Translations under genes and position numbers: made by a program
Origin: Herbinix sp.
GTDB taxonomy: Bacteria > Bacillota > Clostridia > Lachnospirales > Lachnospiraceae
Assembly: GCA_029239235.1 (NCBI GenBank)
Contig: JAQZBD010000026.1
Span: 1-56,385 of the forward strand
Direction: 5' to 3'
DNA: 56,385 bases
The notes under the pieces: generated by a model
What the model was told of the DNA's origin: nothing
Databases searched by the model: none
Seen by the model: only the letters and a program-made list of their open reading frames with translations
Shown here: positions 43,094 through 51,912 of the stretch, piece by piece
Layout: every line of letters starts with the position of its first letter
How positions within the stretch are numbered: position 1 is the stretch's first letter

Positions 43094-43122
43094 AGTATAT
43101 ATTTTCCTAGTACCTTTTTCAA
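43094..43122 (-). promoter_or_regulatory. Sigma-A promoter of the NfeD-flotillin operon
   Basis: TTGAAA (43117-43122), 17 bp, TATACT (43094-43099) on the minus strand, giving a leader of about 120 nt. This differs from the sigma-W control known for the flotillin operon in Bacillus. Confidence 0.75.
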
Positions 43123-43286
43123 CACTTTTTCCCCAATTTAAACCTATTCTTAATCTATTCTTAATGATTCATTGATAGTAAAACACTCCCAATTTAATGA
43201 TTATTTATGAATTATATACCTATAAATATCACCATTTCAACATCTTTGCATAGAATAAGATAAGGCATATTAATGGAGGAACTATC

Positions 43287-44219
43287 GTGTCCCCTTGTAA
43301 TGACTTTGCTCGTCAATCCTTAGAGCTACATCTATTTTTTGGAAGAATTATGAAAGAACATTCGCTATTCTTAGAACTTGGCTTTACGCCACGCGATGGT
43401 AACTACACACAGCAAGCAGATAGCTTTCGAAGAGAATTCGATAAGTTATTATGCGAGGTCGTAGCTATTTCCAACGGTGTTGTTAGTCCAGCCGTCTTAA
43501 ATTCTGGAGAAGTATATACGCAGTATACTTTAGACGCGGAGAAGGTAAGCTCCTATTACACCGGAATCAATATCCCTACGGATATAACAAAAGAAGAGAT
43601 GAATTTATCAGGTTATGATAATTATTGCTACCCCTCCTATGATGATCGCAAATTAGATCAAAAGGTATATAGAATAAATGAAAAAGCCATTGATCTTATA
43701 TCCTCATTGATCAAATTTAAATCTACTATCTTGTCAAATGTACTCTGCTGCAAAATGTTCACTGTAAATTACCCCCTATTAATTGATCATATCTTAAGAG
43801 AAGCAAAGCTATATTTGTGTTTAGTAAAAAAATTGCAAGGCGGAGATTGCTGTAATATTGATGATGAAGCTCTTGAACAAGAGGCTTTCTGGAATAGAAT
43901 TATGGCTGAACATGCAAAGTTTATCCGTGGTCTGCTTGATCCTACGGAGGAAACTTTAATCGAAACAGCGAATGATTTTGGAAATGAATTTGATCAGTTA
44001 ACAAAAGAAGCGAAAGCTGCTATGGATTGTTCCCTACCTGCATCCAAAGTAACGCAGGACAGCTTAGAGGCGACAATGGGAATTAGAGACTTTAAAGCAC
44101 AAGGAACTCAAGGCTTAATTGAATGTAAGGTGAAATCAATTATTCTGCCTTTGCTGGGTGACCATACCTTGCGTGAAGCAAACCATTACTTGAGGCTACT
44201 AAAAACATTTCGGCGGTAG
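43287..44219 (+). CDS. DUF2935-family protein (duplicated helical metal-binding-like fold)
   Basis: 310 residues from a GTG with GGAGG seven bases upstream. Two similar helical halves: FFGRIMKEHSLFLELG with DSFRREFDKL in the first, and FWNRIMAEHAKFIRGLLDPTE with DFGNEFDQL in the second, each later followed by a HILREAKLYL or HTLREANHYL motif. The repeated E-H and HxxREA positions suggest a di-metal four-helix site. Family members are frequent in Clostridia and linked to spore coats, but no reaction is established. It stands alone. Confidence 0.85.
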   Translation: MSPCNDFARQSLELHLFFGRIMKEHSLFLELGFTPRDGNYTQQADSFRREFDKLLCEVVAISNGVVSPAVLNSGEVYTQYTLDAEKVSSYYTGINIPTDITKEEMNLSGYDNYCYPSYDDRKLDQKVYRINEKAIDLISSLIKFKSTILSNVLCCKMFTVNYPLLIDHILREAKLYLCLVKKLQGGDCCNIDDEALEQEAFWNRIMAEHAKFIRGLLDPTEETLIETANDFGNEFDQLTKEAKAAMDCSLPASKVTQDSLEATMGIRDFKAQGTQGLIECKVKSIILPLLGDHTLREANHYLRLLKTFRR

Positions 44220-44612
44220 CTTCTAAGAGTATATTTCATAGAACGAGTATTTACGTAGAAACTCTTTATAAAACGATAGGCTGTTGTTTCGTAATAAAAT
44301 TGAGACTCACCTTCCTAAACAAATCGACCTATTAATCATTTAAGTCTTTGTGCAGGGTAAGTTTGAATCCTAGCGTTATATACAACAGCCTTATTACTAA
44401 TTTAATTCCTAAACAGGGTAATAAGCTTATTTAAATCTAAACTAACGTGATATTCTTATTTGATTAAAAATCATCGTAATCTCTTATTTCGAATAATTTC
44501 TATTTTGATTTCACAACACCATAATCTCTTATTTCGAAGTCAAAGTCAGCGTTCTATTTTGAATTCACAATCATCATAATTTCTTATTTTAAATCTAAAT
44601 GAGTACAATCAC
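44220..44612. other. 393-bp convergent intergenic region with an inverted repeat and degenerate repeats
   Basis: It contains the 44278-44391 inverted-repeat element and, at about 44474-44612, three imperfect ~50-bp units each having ATAAT-T/C-TCTTATTT and CTATTTTGAATTCA-like parts, which resemble the 3' end of the adjacent DUF3877 gene. No gene is supported. Confidence 0.5.
44278..44391. repeat. 114-bp element bounded by 10-bp perfect inverted repeats
   Basis: AGGCTGTTGT (44278-44287) and ACAACAGCCT (44382-44391) bound a segment with GACTCACCTTCC and GCAGGGTAAGTTTGAATCC. It looks like a folded RNA or a small mobile element. I could not match it to a riboswitch, and it lies downstream of both neighbours. 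Confidence 0.4.
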
Positions 44613-45167
44613 CTATTTGAATTCAAAATCAGCATAATCTTCCTTTGTGAATCTATGATAAGTAGCATGGCATTCTTCAAATTTAATGCAATAGCGATAG
44701 GCATCCGGCTTTTCATCTCCAAAATAAATGAGGTAATCGAATTCTTCTCCGGACATCTTCTCACAAACCACTTGACTTGAATACCTCTCGAAAATTCTTT
44801 GAATGTCCTCCAAGGAACAATCATGCATCCTTATCTTATCAATAAACTCTGTCAAAAAGCTTCTATCTTGAATCTCTCTATATACAAAGTCAACCCCTGC
44901 TGGCGGTACTATAATGCAGAACCTATTTTCCTTATTCGTATGCTCCAGAGCTCCTAAGGTTGGATTGGAATATTGACAAAACTGATCCAGTGTATGCTGT
45001 AATTCCTCTATGGATAACTGTGTATCTAAAATCCTGTTAATTGACTCCGCAGGATAGTATAATCGGATGGTTTCGCTCCGATATCCTAACTTAATCTGCT
45101 GTTCAACGATTACATCTATAATATTCTTTTCAAGTGCTTGAAATTTTGGCAAATGCTGCAATTGCAT
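44613..45167 (-). CDS. DUF3877-family protein
   Basis: 184 residues from the ATG at 45167, which has GGAGG six bases upstream; a start 11 codons earlier has none. ALEKNIIDVIVEQQIKLGYRSETIRLYYP is the family's conserved opening, and RFCIIVPPAGVDFVY and RFTKEDYADFEF appear later. Soluble, no catalytic motif I recognise. The function of the family is not known. It lies 64 bp downstream of the membrane protein gene at 45231-46034. Confidence 0.75.
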   Translation of the reverse strand: MQLQHLPKFQALEKNIIDVIVEQQIKLGYRSETIRLYYPAESINRILDTQLSIEELQHTLDQFCQYSNPTLGALEHTNKENRFCIIVPPAGVDFVYREIQDRSFLTEFIDKIRMHDCSLEDIQRIFERYSSQVVCEKMSGEEFDYLIYFGDEKPDAYRYCIKFEECHATYHRFTKEDYADFEFK

Positions 45168-45230
45168 GTTAGTCCTCCAATCATTACGTGCGTTAAACAA
45201 GTACGTATTTCTGCCTATTCAATAGAATGC

Positions 45231-46034
45231 TTAAAACCTGGTATTATCATTATCTATTTGCTTCATTCTATATTCCTTATACACAAGAAACAACATTGGA
45301 ATGATAAATAAAGATATAATACCGCATATAATTAGTAAAACAATATAACTAGGTGTAATAATCTCACCTTGCGCTACCGAATCATAATAAATAATTTGAT
45401 AAAAAATGATTGGCAAATACGTTGTAAGCAAGATTATGACCAGCTTCCAGTAATTCTTTACTCCTGCTTTTGCTCCAATCTTTATTCCTTGAAATATCTT
45501 TACATCATCCATAAGGATGGATGGAATGCATAATAGCACAAAGGGAATGATTAGAATCGTTATAAGAAGTATCAGTATAGTAATAAATACGCTTGTGTAT
45601 ACTAATCCACTCGGATCTCCTCCTATCACTTGAATCATAGTAATAGGTACCAGAATTATGGATATAATGATTGAAAAGGCAAACGCTGCTGCGGTACCAA
45701 GAAGTGTCAGCAATAAAAATCTCACAAAAAATCTGTTAATTCCCTCTAGGAAGGACTTGGCAGATGTTTTTCCTTGTATAATGGCTTCTGAGAGCATATG
45801 ACCATATCCCGGCATAAAAATAATAGATATAAGAAACAACAGCCCACATGCTGAAAGCATCTTTATTAGCATCATAAAATATGCAGCAATATCAAAATTT
45901 TCATTTCCCATGAATTGGTTCATGTTAGTAGGATAAAGTAAAACTACGATCAATATTAAAAGCAGCTCATATATCAAATGAAAAGCAATAATGACTGGAT
46001 TATTCCTAAGTAAATTAAATACATTTTTAATCAT
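45231..46034 (-). CDS. Polytopic membrane protein of unknown function
   Basis: 267 residues with about six hydrophobic segments, including LIYELLLILIVVLLYP and FITILILLITILIIPFVLLCIPS, and a short KR-ending tail. ILMDDVKIFQGIKIGAKAGVKNYWKL resembles the cytoplasmic helix of DUF975 and glycerophosphodiester phosphodiesterase membrane domains. GGAGG precedes the ATG. I do not recognise a specific family. Confidence 0.7.
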   Translation of the reverse strand: MIKNVFNLLRNNPVIIAFHLIYELLLILIVVLLYPTNMNQFMGNENFDIAAYFMMLIKMLSACGLLFLISIIFMPGYGHMLSEAIIQGKTSAKSFLEGINRFFVRFLLLTLLGTAAAFAFSIIISIILVPITMIQVIGGDPSGLVYTSVFITILILLITILIIPFVLLCIPSILMDDVKIFQGIKIGAKAGVKNYWKLVIILLTTYLPIIFYQIIYYDSVAQGEIITPSYIVLLIICGIISLFIIPMLFLVYKEYRMKQIDNDNTRF

Positions 46035-46172
46035 TGTTTCTCCTCCACTGTTTATTTAACATCTAATTTATTTATTATATTACATAAAACGGAGAATTAC
46101 TATAACTAGTTTAACGAACTAAGACAAAGCCTCGCATTCAGAATATGGGTTGTACATCAAAATCAAAACACC

Positions 46173-46202
46173 GTTGACTAATCAACATTTTACTAATATA
46201 AT
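46173..46202 (+). promoter_or_regulatory. Sigma-A promoter with overlapping MarR-type operator
   Basis: TTGACT (46174-46179), 17 bp, TATAAT (46197-46202). The palindrome GTTGA-CTAA-TCAAC (46173-46186) covers the -35 box, as expected for an autorepressing MarR protein. Confidence 0.75.
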
Positions 46203-46241
46203 ATGTGATGGTAAATAATTATTACAAAGGTGGTTATCCTT

Positions 46242-46676
46242 GTGGAAAAAGAAAATATGCATTTTATCATGCTCAATAATAAGATCTTTCGAAACATCCA
46301 GATTTATTTAGATCGTGTTTTAAAAAAGTATGAATTAAGCAGTGGGTCTTGCCCATATTTATTTAATTTAGAAAATCATGAAGGTATTGGTCAAAATCAA
46401 ATCAGTAAAAAGGTAAGAAATGACAAGGCGATGTCAGCTCGAACGATTACAAAACTAATCGAACAGGGTTATGTATTTAAGAAGCCTGATGATAATCACA
46501 GCAGCGCTTATAATTTATATCTTACGGAAAAAGCAAAAGCTATTTTACCCGCAATTCATGAAGAGATTCAACTTATTTTGAATTTGATAACTGAGGATTT
46601 GACTCCCGAAGAAATTACCATAACTATGAGATCTTTAATTAAGATTCTAGATAGTACTCAAAAATTAAGGGAATAA
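46242..46676 (+). CDS. MarR-family transcriptional regulator
   Basis: 144 residues from a GTG at 46242, with AAAGGTGG eight bases upstream; a GTG at 46230 lies inside that ribosome site. The winged helix reads GIGQNQISKKVRNDKAMSARTITKLIEQGYVFKKPDDNHSSAYNLYLTEKA in separate conserved blocks (recognition helix SARTITKLIEQG, wing DDNHSSA). It is 40 bp before the MFS exporter gene and likely represses both, releasing on binding the exporter's substrate. Confidence 0.9.
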   Translation: MEKENMHFIMLNNKIFRNIQIYLDRVLKKYELSSGSCPYLFNLENHEGIGQNQISKKVRNDKAMSARTITKLIEQGYVFKKPDDNHSSAYNLYLTEKAKAILPAIHEEIQLILNLITEDLTPEEITITMRSLIKILDSTQKLRE

Positions 46677-46716
46677 ACTGTAGACTTAGCACTAGAACAT
46701 TGCAGGAGGAATTGAA

Positions 46717-48135
46717 GTGGAAAAAGCAAAAGACAGCAGCAGATGGCTAATCATGTTAGTGGTTGTAATGGCAACCTTTATGGCTACCCTGGATGGTAGT
46801 ATCGTAAATGTAGCATTACCTAAAATGGCAGAAGTTTTGGGTGTAACAACTTCTAATATCCAACTAGTTGCTACTAGTTATTTAATCGTTATCTCAGGAA
46901 CTGTACTAATCTTTGGTAGATTAGGTGATATCTTAGGAAAGACAAGGATGTTTCAATTTGGACTAGGCATATTTACCTTAGGTTCATTGCTGTGCGGCAT
47001 CTCCGGTACTTTTTCAATCTTAATTATCGCAAGAATTATTCAAGCAATTGGTGCCGCTGGTACCATGGCAAATAGCCAGGGTATTATCACCGAAATATTC
47101 CCTGCAAATGAAAGAGGAAAAGCACTTGGCCTTAATGGAACTGCAGTCGCTTTAGGTTCTCTGGTTGGCCCGGGTCTTGGCGGTCTTATTGTAGGAACTG
47201 TCAGCTGGGAATATATCTTTTTAATTAATGTACCTATCGGTTTGTTTGCATTATTTTTCGCCATAAAAAAACTTCCAAAGGGACAGGAAAAGCCACGCGG
47301 CACGATGGATCTGCTTGGTGCCTTTTTATTTATACTCACCATCGTACCACTCTTTACTGCACTAAACGAGGGAGTAAGACTGGGCTTCACACATCCTCTT
47401 ATTTTATTGGGGCTGGCAATCGCAATTGTTTCCTTTATCCTCTTTCTTCTCGTTGAGCGTAAAAAGAAAAATCCCTTACTGCAATTGCAGATATTTAAAA
47501 ACAAACTATTTTCCCTCAGTATTTTCTGCGGATATATTACTTTTGTAGCTATCTTCTGCAATAATATTATTCTTCCCTTTTACCTGCAAAATGCCATGTC
47601 CTATACACCACTGCAGACGGGATTAATTCTTATGATATATCCTTTAATTCTGACCGTAGTGGCTCCTGCCAGTGGACACCTGTCTGATAAGATTGGCTCA
47701 GAAATATTGACCTTTATCGGATTAGTACTTGTAAGTATCGGTTTACTTTTGATGGCGACCTTAAATGAATCTTCCTCCTTATTGATTTTAATCCTATTCA
47801 TTGCCTTTATGTCCTTTGGCATGGGCTTATTCCAATCACCGAATAATTCCTTAATTATGTCCACTGTACCAAGAGATAAGCTAGGAATTGCAGGAAGCAT
47901 TAACGCACTTGTAAGAAACCTGGGTATGGTTTGTGGTATCGTTCTAGCAACAACCCTGTTATACAGCATGATGAGCTATAAAATTGGTTATCATGTAACT
48001 GATTTTATTCCTGGAAGAGCCGACGCATTTATCTATGGTATGAAGGCTGTATATATTACTGCTGCAATCATATGCTTAATTGGAACCGTTCTGACATTTT
48101 TCCGATTATATGGCAAAAAGAATCGTGAGATTTAA
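46717..48135 (+). CDS. DHA2-family MFS multidrug exporter (EmrB/QacA type)
   Basis: 472 residues from a GTG with AGGAGG seven bases upstream. About 14 hydrophobic segments. Motif D1 LDGSIVNVALPKMAE in segment 1, motif A GRLGDILGKTRMF, motif C ALGSLVGPGLGGLIVG in segment 5, and a SGHLSDKIG loop in the second half. It should be a proton-driven drug exporter under MarR control. A strong terminator follows. Confidence 0.93.
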   Translation: MEKAKDSSRWLIMLVVVMATFMATLDGSIVNVALPKMAEVLGVTTSNIQLVATSYLIVISGTVLIFGRLGDILGKTRMFQFGLGIFTLGSLLCGISGTFSILIIARIIQAIGAAGTMANSQGIITEIFPANERGKALGLNGTAVALGSLVGPGLGGLIVGTVSWEYIFLINVPIGLFALFFAIKKLPKGQEKPRGTMDLLGAFLFILTIVPLFTALNEGVRLGFTHPLILLGLAIAIVSFILFLLVERKKKNPLLQLQIFKNKLFSLSIFCGYITFVAIFCNNIILPFYLQNAMSYTPLQTGLILMIYPLILTVVAPASGHLSDKIGSEILTFIGLVLVSIGLLLMATLNESSSLLILILFIAFMSFGMGLFQSPNNSLIMSTVPRDKLGIAGSINALVRNLGMVCGIVLATTLLYSMMSYKIGYHVTDFIPGRADAFIYGMKAVYITAAIICLIGTVLTFFRLYGKKNREI

Positions 48136-48140
48136 GAATA

Positions 48141-48172
48141 AGGCTGTTACACTATTTCTTGTGTGACAGCCT
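48141..48172 (+). terminator. Intrinsic terminator of the marR-MFS operon
   Basis: AGGCTGTTACAC and GTGTGACAGCCT pair over 12 bp (one G-U), followed by TTTTTATAT. Confidence 0.9.
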
Positions 48173-48233
48173 TTTTATATCTTTTATATACTTATAGCTT
48201 TTATTTTCTTTTAGTTATAATATTCTTTAGCTT

Positions 48234-49901
48234 TTAGATTCTTTTTAAAGCCTCAATAAACTTGTCCGCAATCTCCGCATCAAAATGCGTGCCCTTACAT
48301 CGCTCTATTTCCTCAAAGGCTTCCTTAAATGTTTTCGTTTTCTGGTAAGTCCTCTGATTTGTCATTGCATCGAAGGAGTCCGCTACTGTTAGAATTCGGG
48401 CTAGATAGCTTATCTCATCCCCTTTTAGTCCATTTGGATACCCAGTTCCATCATATTTTTCATGATGCTCTAATACAATGGGTACTACTTTTTCAAAGCC
48501 CTTTACCTGTTTTAGGATATCAGCACTATCCTGGGGATGTTTTTTTAACTCCTCCCACTCCTCCTTCGATAGCTTCCTGCTAGAGATTAATATTTCCTTC
48601 GCAACATTAATTTTCCCCAAATCATGAAGGTAAGCTGCATACAGCAATTGCCTTTTCTCCTCTTTGGGTAACTTTAAATGCTCCGCAACAATTCTGCAAT
48701 AATGATACACTCTCTCCACGTGCTTATAGGTATAAGAATCTCTGGAATTTATAACAGTGATCAAAGTCTTTAAAGGCTTCATTTCTTCGATTAAATTAGT
48801 ATCAATATTATTTTCTTTAACCTGCTCATAAATGGAGGAATATACCTCAACTTTATTTCTCCGCAAAAATTTGGCTCGATACAATGCCATATCTGCATTT
48901 TCAATCAAATCTTTATAATTCTCATTTTCTCTGTTATAGGTTGATACACCAATGGATATTGTCATATTCCCATTTTTCAAATATTCTTTGCCGAAGCATT
49001 CATATTTATTGACCGCTTGTCGAATCGTATCCGCCAGCCGGGTTGCTTTTTCCTTATCCGTATCCGTCAATATGATACAGAATTCATCCCCGCCATACCG
49101 GCATAGAAAATCGTCCTTTCTGAGACTGTTTCGAAATACAGCTGTTATTTCTCTCAGCAACTCATCACCCTTATAATGCCCATACATATCATTATACTTT
49201 TTAAAATAATCAATATCTATCATTAGCAAAGAAAGCTCCGTGTTGAACTTTTTACTTTCCTCACAGCAAACTTCAATTCTTTCATAAAAATATCGGTAAT
49301 TATATGCCCCCGTTAGTCCGTCAATATTAGCATAATCCGTTAAATCCTGTATATGTAATTTTTCCATCTTCACATAAAAACCCAGAGTCCAGGTGATAAG
49401 ATAGAACATGGCAATCAGTGCCAGGTCATTTTCGAAGGGGATATTAATTCCCTTTGTTCCTCCGAATATTAGATCCATACCTAGGATAACAAGTGTCGAT
49501 GCAGAAGCAATACCCAGTCCGGTATTCATACCATATTCAATGGTATAAGATATAATAATAAACAAGAAAATAAATTTATTATTACTGGTACTTGCTCCGC
49601 TAACATAGATAACAACAATAAAAACTGCAATAAAGATAATCATCTCAAGAAGCTGCAGTGCCCTTTTATGTTCATTTCTTTTAAAAATAAACATCAAGAA
49701 TAGCATTAGAATACAAATTGCAAAGGTTATCCCTAAGGTATAAACATTATAATTCGTAAAATCTAAATTAAACCTAGTAGAAAAGTATTGTAATATCGGG
49801 ATGATAGAAAAGAATAGAGCAAAAATCTTTAGGGCAAAAAACATAGACCTGATTTGATCTTTCTTTACATTATTTAAACTTGGGAGATGCCTTACCATCA
49901 T
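48234..49901 (-). CDS. Membrane-bound GGDEF / HD-GYP bifunctional cyclic-di-GMP protein
   Basis: 555 residues. About six membrane segments (about 20-180), then a GGDEF domain (about 195-350) with DGLTGAYNYRYF and intact YGGDEF, then an HD-GYP domain (about 365-550) with HDLGKINVAKEIL and HHEKYDGTGYPNGL. It can potentially both make and degrade cyclic-di-GMP. GAGG precedes ATG-ATG. It is 66 bp downstream of the peptide precursor gene of the agr-like operon, separated by a terminator hairpin, and no kinase or response regulator is nearby. It could be the output or receptor of that signal (inference). Confidence 0.92.
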   Translation of the reverse strand: MMVRHLPSLNNVKKDQIRSMFFALKIFALFFSIIPILQYFSTRFNLDFTNYNVYTLGITFAICILMLFLMFIFKRNEHKRALQLLEMIIFIAVFIVVIYVSGASTSNNKFIFLFIIISYTIEYGMNTGLGIASASTLVILGMDLIFGGTKGINIPFENDLALIAMFYLITWTLGFYVKMEKLHIQDLTDYANIDGLTGAYNYRYFYERIEVCCEESKKFNTELSLLMIDIDYFKKYNDMYGHYKGDELLREITAVFRNSLRKDDFLCRYGGDEFCIILTDTDKEKATRLADTIRQAVNKYECFGKEYLKNGNMTISIGVSTYNRENENYKDLIENADMALYRAKFLRRNKVEVYSSIYEQVKENNIDTNLIEEMKPLKTLITVINSRDSYTYKHVERVYHYCRIVAEHLKLPKEEKRQLLYAAYLHDLGKINVAKEILISSRKLSKEEWEELKKHPQDSADILKQVKGFEKVVPIVLEHHEKYDGTGYPNGLKGDEISYLARILTVADSFDAMTNQRTYQKTKTFKEAFEEIERCKGTHFDAEIADKFIEALKRI

Positions 49902-49928
49902 TTCATCCTCTTCTGTATTTTTAATGAA

Positions 49929-49959
49929 AAAGACTTGTGAAATTTTTCCACAAGTCTTT
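49929..49959 (-). terminator. Terminator between the AIP precursor gene and the GGDEF/HD-GYP gene
   Basis: AAAGACTTGTG and CACAAGTCTTT form a perfect 11-bp stem followed by TTCATT on the minus strand. The tail is only partly U-rich, so some read-through into the downstream gene is likely. Confidence 0.75.
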
Positions 49960-49967
49960 ATGCCAAA

Positions 49968-50096
49968 CTACTTGTCACTCAAGCTCTTGGGCTCTTCCGG
50001 CTGATAGAACCAAAAATAGCAAGCGGAAGATGCTATCATTGTTGCAAATACAGTTGCAATTGCTGCTACCCATGTTAATACATTTCTTTTTTTCAT
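49968..50096 (-). CDS. Cyclic lactone autoinducer peptide precursor (AgrD-like)
   Basis: 42 residues read directly: ATG at 50096 with GGAGG upstream, TAG at 49968-49970. An N-terminal amphipathic/hydrophobic helix (KKRNVLTWVAAIATVFATMI) precedes SSAC at C26, then YFWFYQPEEPKSL. The small residues before Cys and the charged PEEPKSL tail after an aromatic ring segment are the pattern of clostridial AgrD peptides. The mature signal is expected to be a thiolactone made from C26 and the residues following it. It is last of the four agr-like genes, directly after AgrB. Confidence 0.88.
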   Translation of the reverse strand: MKKRNVLTWVAAIATVFATMIASSACYFWFYQPEEPKSLSDK

Positions 50097-50190
50097 GTTA
50101 GTGCCTCCTTCCCTTTGTATTTCTCGTACTAAATACTTGAAACTTTATAGGAAATATCGTGAGATTGCTACGTAGTATAGCATGTCCCCT

Positions 50191-50844
50191 CTATCCTAAT
50201 TCAAAGATTGCATTTATTCCTGCATCAACCTTACCTAACAGCTGGATACCGGTTTTAGTCAAGGTTAATACCTGCCAAAGCATTGCCAGTCTGATGCTGA
50301 AGGCCAAGCTGTAAAATCGATTGTTCTTTACTGCCAGAAGTATGAGAATGAACGATATTACAAACAACACCGCCAGTAGAATAAAGCTTTGCTTCCTCAG
50401 CCTCTTAATTTTTTCGCTCTTTATAATAGGCTTATTCGGAGAGTCTACAGGAACACGGAGATAAAAAACAATAAATCCAATTGTAAAAACCAAAAATAAA
50501 ATTAGTAAATTGGCATAAACATTGATCTCAAAGCCTAAGGCATAGCGTGATATCACTGATAAACCGGTAATTGATAAAACACTTACAACGATGCACCCCT
50601 GCATCGACTTTGAGTGAGCTCCCCCGGTGGATTTTCTAATGATTCCAACACTCATATATATGATGAAACATTCATACCAAATATGTAATATTAAGCCGAT
50701 GGTTGTTATGGAGGCAAATATAGTTACCATCTGAATCATTGCTGTTAATCCATAAGCAATAACTGCTCTCTTGTCCTCATCATAATTTAGTTGCAGAGCA
50801 ATTTTTTCAGCCATGTAATGAGCTAACTTTTCTATGATGATCAC
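50191..50844 (-). CDS. agrB: AgrB-family autoinducer peptide endopeptidase
   Basis: 217 residues with about five to six membrane segments. RKSTGGAHSKSMQGC carries the catalytic pair, H77 and C84 when counted from the GTG at 50844, the same numbers as in the well-studied Staphylococcus aureus AgrB. It cuts the C-terminal tail of the AgrD-like peptide at 49968-50096 and forms the thiolactone at the membrane. The start overlaps the preceding gene by 38 bp. The ribosome site (AAGAAAGG) nearly abuts the GTG, so a start at the internal ATG (codon 11) cannot be ruled out. Confidence 0.9.
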   Translation of the reverse strand: MIIIEKLAHYMAEKIALQLNYDEDKRAVIAYGLTAMIQMVTIFASITTIGLILHIWYECFIIYMSVGIIRKSTGGAHSKSMQGCIVVSVLSITGLSVISRYALGFEINVYANLLILFLVFTIGFIVFYLRVPVDSPNKPIIKSEKIKRLRKQSFILLAVLFVISFILILLAVKNNRFYSLAFSIRLAMLWQVLTLTKTGIQLLGKVDAGINAIFELG

Positions 50845-51301
50845 CTTTCTTCTTCATGATGTAATTCGCCAGAACAACAAATGCCATAAACAAAACATTA
50901 GCAGGTACACCGATCATAGACTTATGCAGAGAATTCTGCATTAAGCTTTCAAATCTTTCATTTCCAACGACTGAACTGATTACGGCCACATCCACCATCT
51001 CAAAAAGTAGTAAAAGAACTGTTATCAGTGACATAGATCGTAAGGTGGTATACATTGGCATTTTTAATAACAAGATACAGATGACGAATAAAAACAGCAT
51101 ATTGATTATGGTATGTACGCCAAAGCTGATGGGCAGCATCCTTACGAGACACGAAACAACCATCACAAGGCCACTTGCTAAGCAATAGTCTTTTAAATTA
51201 ATCTCTTGCTTGTTGAAGGTATAAATTCCAAGAACGATAGCAAATCCCTGCAGCATGTAACCTAACAAAAATTCAAAAATGATCACCTTGAAGGTCTCCA
51301 T
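50807..51301 (-). CDS. Small membrane protein of the agr-like operon (AgrC sensor-domain-like, no kinase)
   Basis: 164 residues, about five hydrophobic segments (FEFLLGYMLQGFAIVLGIY, then INMLFLFVICILLLKMP, then MSLITVLLLLFEMVDVAVI), ending in KKKGDHHRK. AGGAG precedes the ATG. The topology resembles the membrane sensor of AgrC-type kinases, but there is no kinase domain and the frame ends inside the start of agrB. It might be a peptide receptor or partner of AgrB. I do not recognise a named family. Confidence 0.7.
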   Translation of the reverse strand: METFKVIIFEFLLGYMLQGFAIVLGIYTFNKQEINLKDYCLASGLVMVVSCLVRMLPISFGVHTIINMLFLFVICILLLKMPMYTTLRSMSLITVLLLLFEMVDVAVISSVVGNERFESLMQNSLHKSMIGVPANVLFMAFVVLANYIMKKKGDHHRKVSSLHG

Positions 51302-51872
51302 AGGCTATACTCCTTCTTTTATCCTTTGGGTTTATAGTAGCTTTATTCAATTCCTTTATTACATTATAAATTATGAGGAAAACAACGGCATGTATTAATA
51401 GGTCACCAACGCTCAGGATACAATATCCTACATCAATAAAATCTGTTAAAAACTTATATTTGGTGGTTTCAGTTCCAATTATGTGAAGCTTGTCCGCAGT
51501 TAAGATAGCTGAGCTATCGTAATAGCCGGTTATCTTTGAAAAGGATGCAAACACAGGCATTTTTCCACCATTTTGACTAATGACAAATCGATTCAGTATC
51601 GTTCCTATTATAATTAGACCTGCACCCAGAAATCCGGGCTTATATAGCTTGTAAACCAGAAGAGGAATAATCAGTGCAAAAAAATAAATATTTTTAAAAA
51701 CGACTGAATATTGTACAAAATAATAATTCCCCATAAAGATACTTACTTGTAAAAATAGATATAGCATTTCGACGATTATAAAAGGGTAAATAGCATGAGC
51801 TTTTAAGATAGGCTTTATCTGATAGCCTTTTATCTTTGCACAAAAAACTGCCAACAGTATATTAAGAAACAT
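51273..51872 (-). CDS. DUF5317-like membrane protein, first gene of the agr-like operon
   Basis: 199 residues with about five hydrophobic segments. NGGKMPVFA in the middle and IDVGYCILSVGDLLIHAVVF near the end match what I recall of DUF5317 proteins. GAGG precedes the ATG. Its end overlaps the next gene by 29 bp, so translation is coupled. It is presumably part of signal export or sensing; function unestablished. Confidence 0.65.
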   Translation of the reverse strand: MFLNILLAVFCAKIKGYQIKPILKAHAIYPFIIVEMLYLFLQVSIFMGNYYFVQYSVVFKNIYFFALIIPLLVYKLYKPGFLGAGLIIIGTILNRFVISQNGGKMPVFASFSKITGYYDSSAILTADKLHIIGTETTKYKFLTDFIDVGYCILSVGDLLIHAVVFLIIYNVIKELNKATINPKDKRRSIAYGDLQGDHF

Positions 51873-51912
51873 AGTTTTACCTCATATTTTCTCAAAAAAT
51901 GCTTACTGGTAA

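Noticed and set aside
44278-44391. Magnesium (M-box) or other riboswitch
   Set aside because: Only short stretches resemble such RNAs, the order of blocks is wrong, and both flanking genes converge on it.
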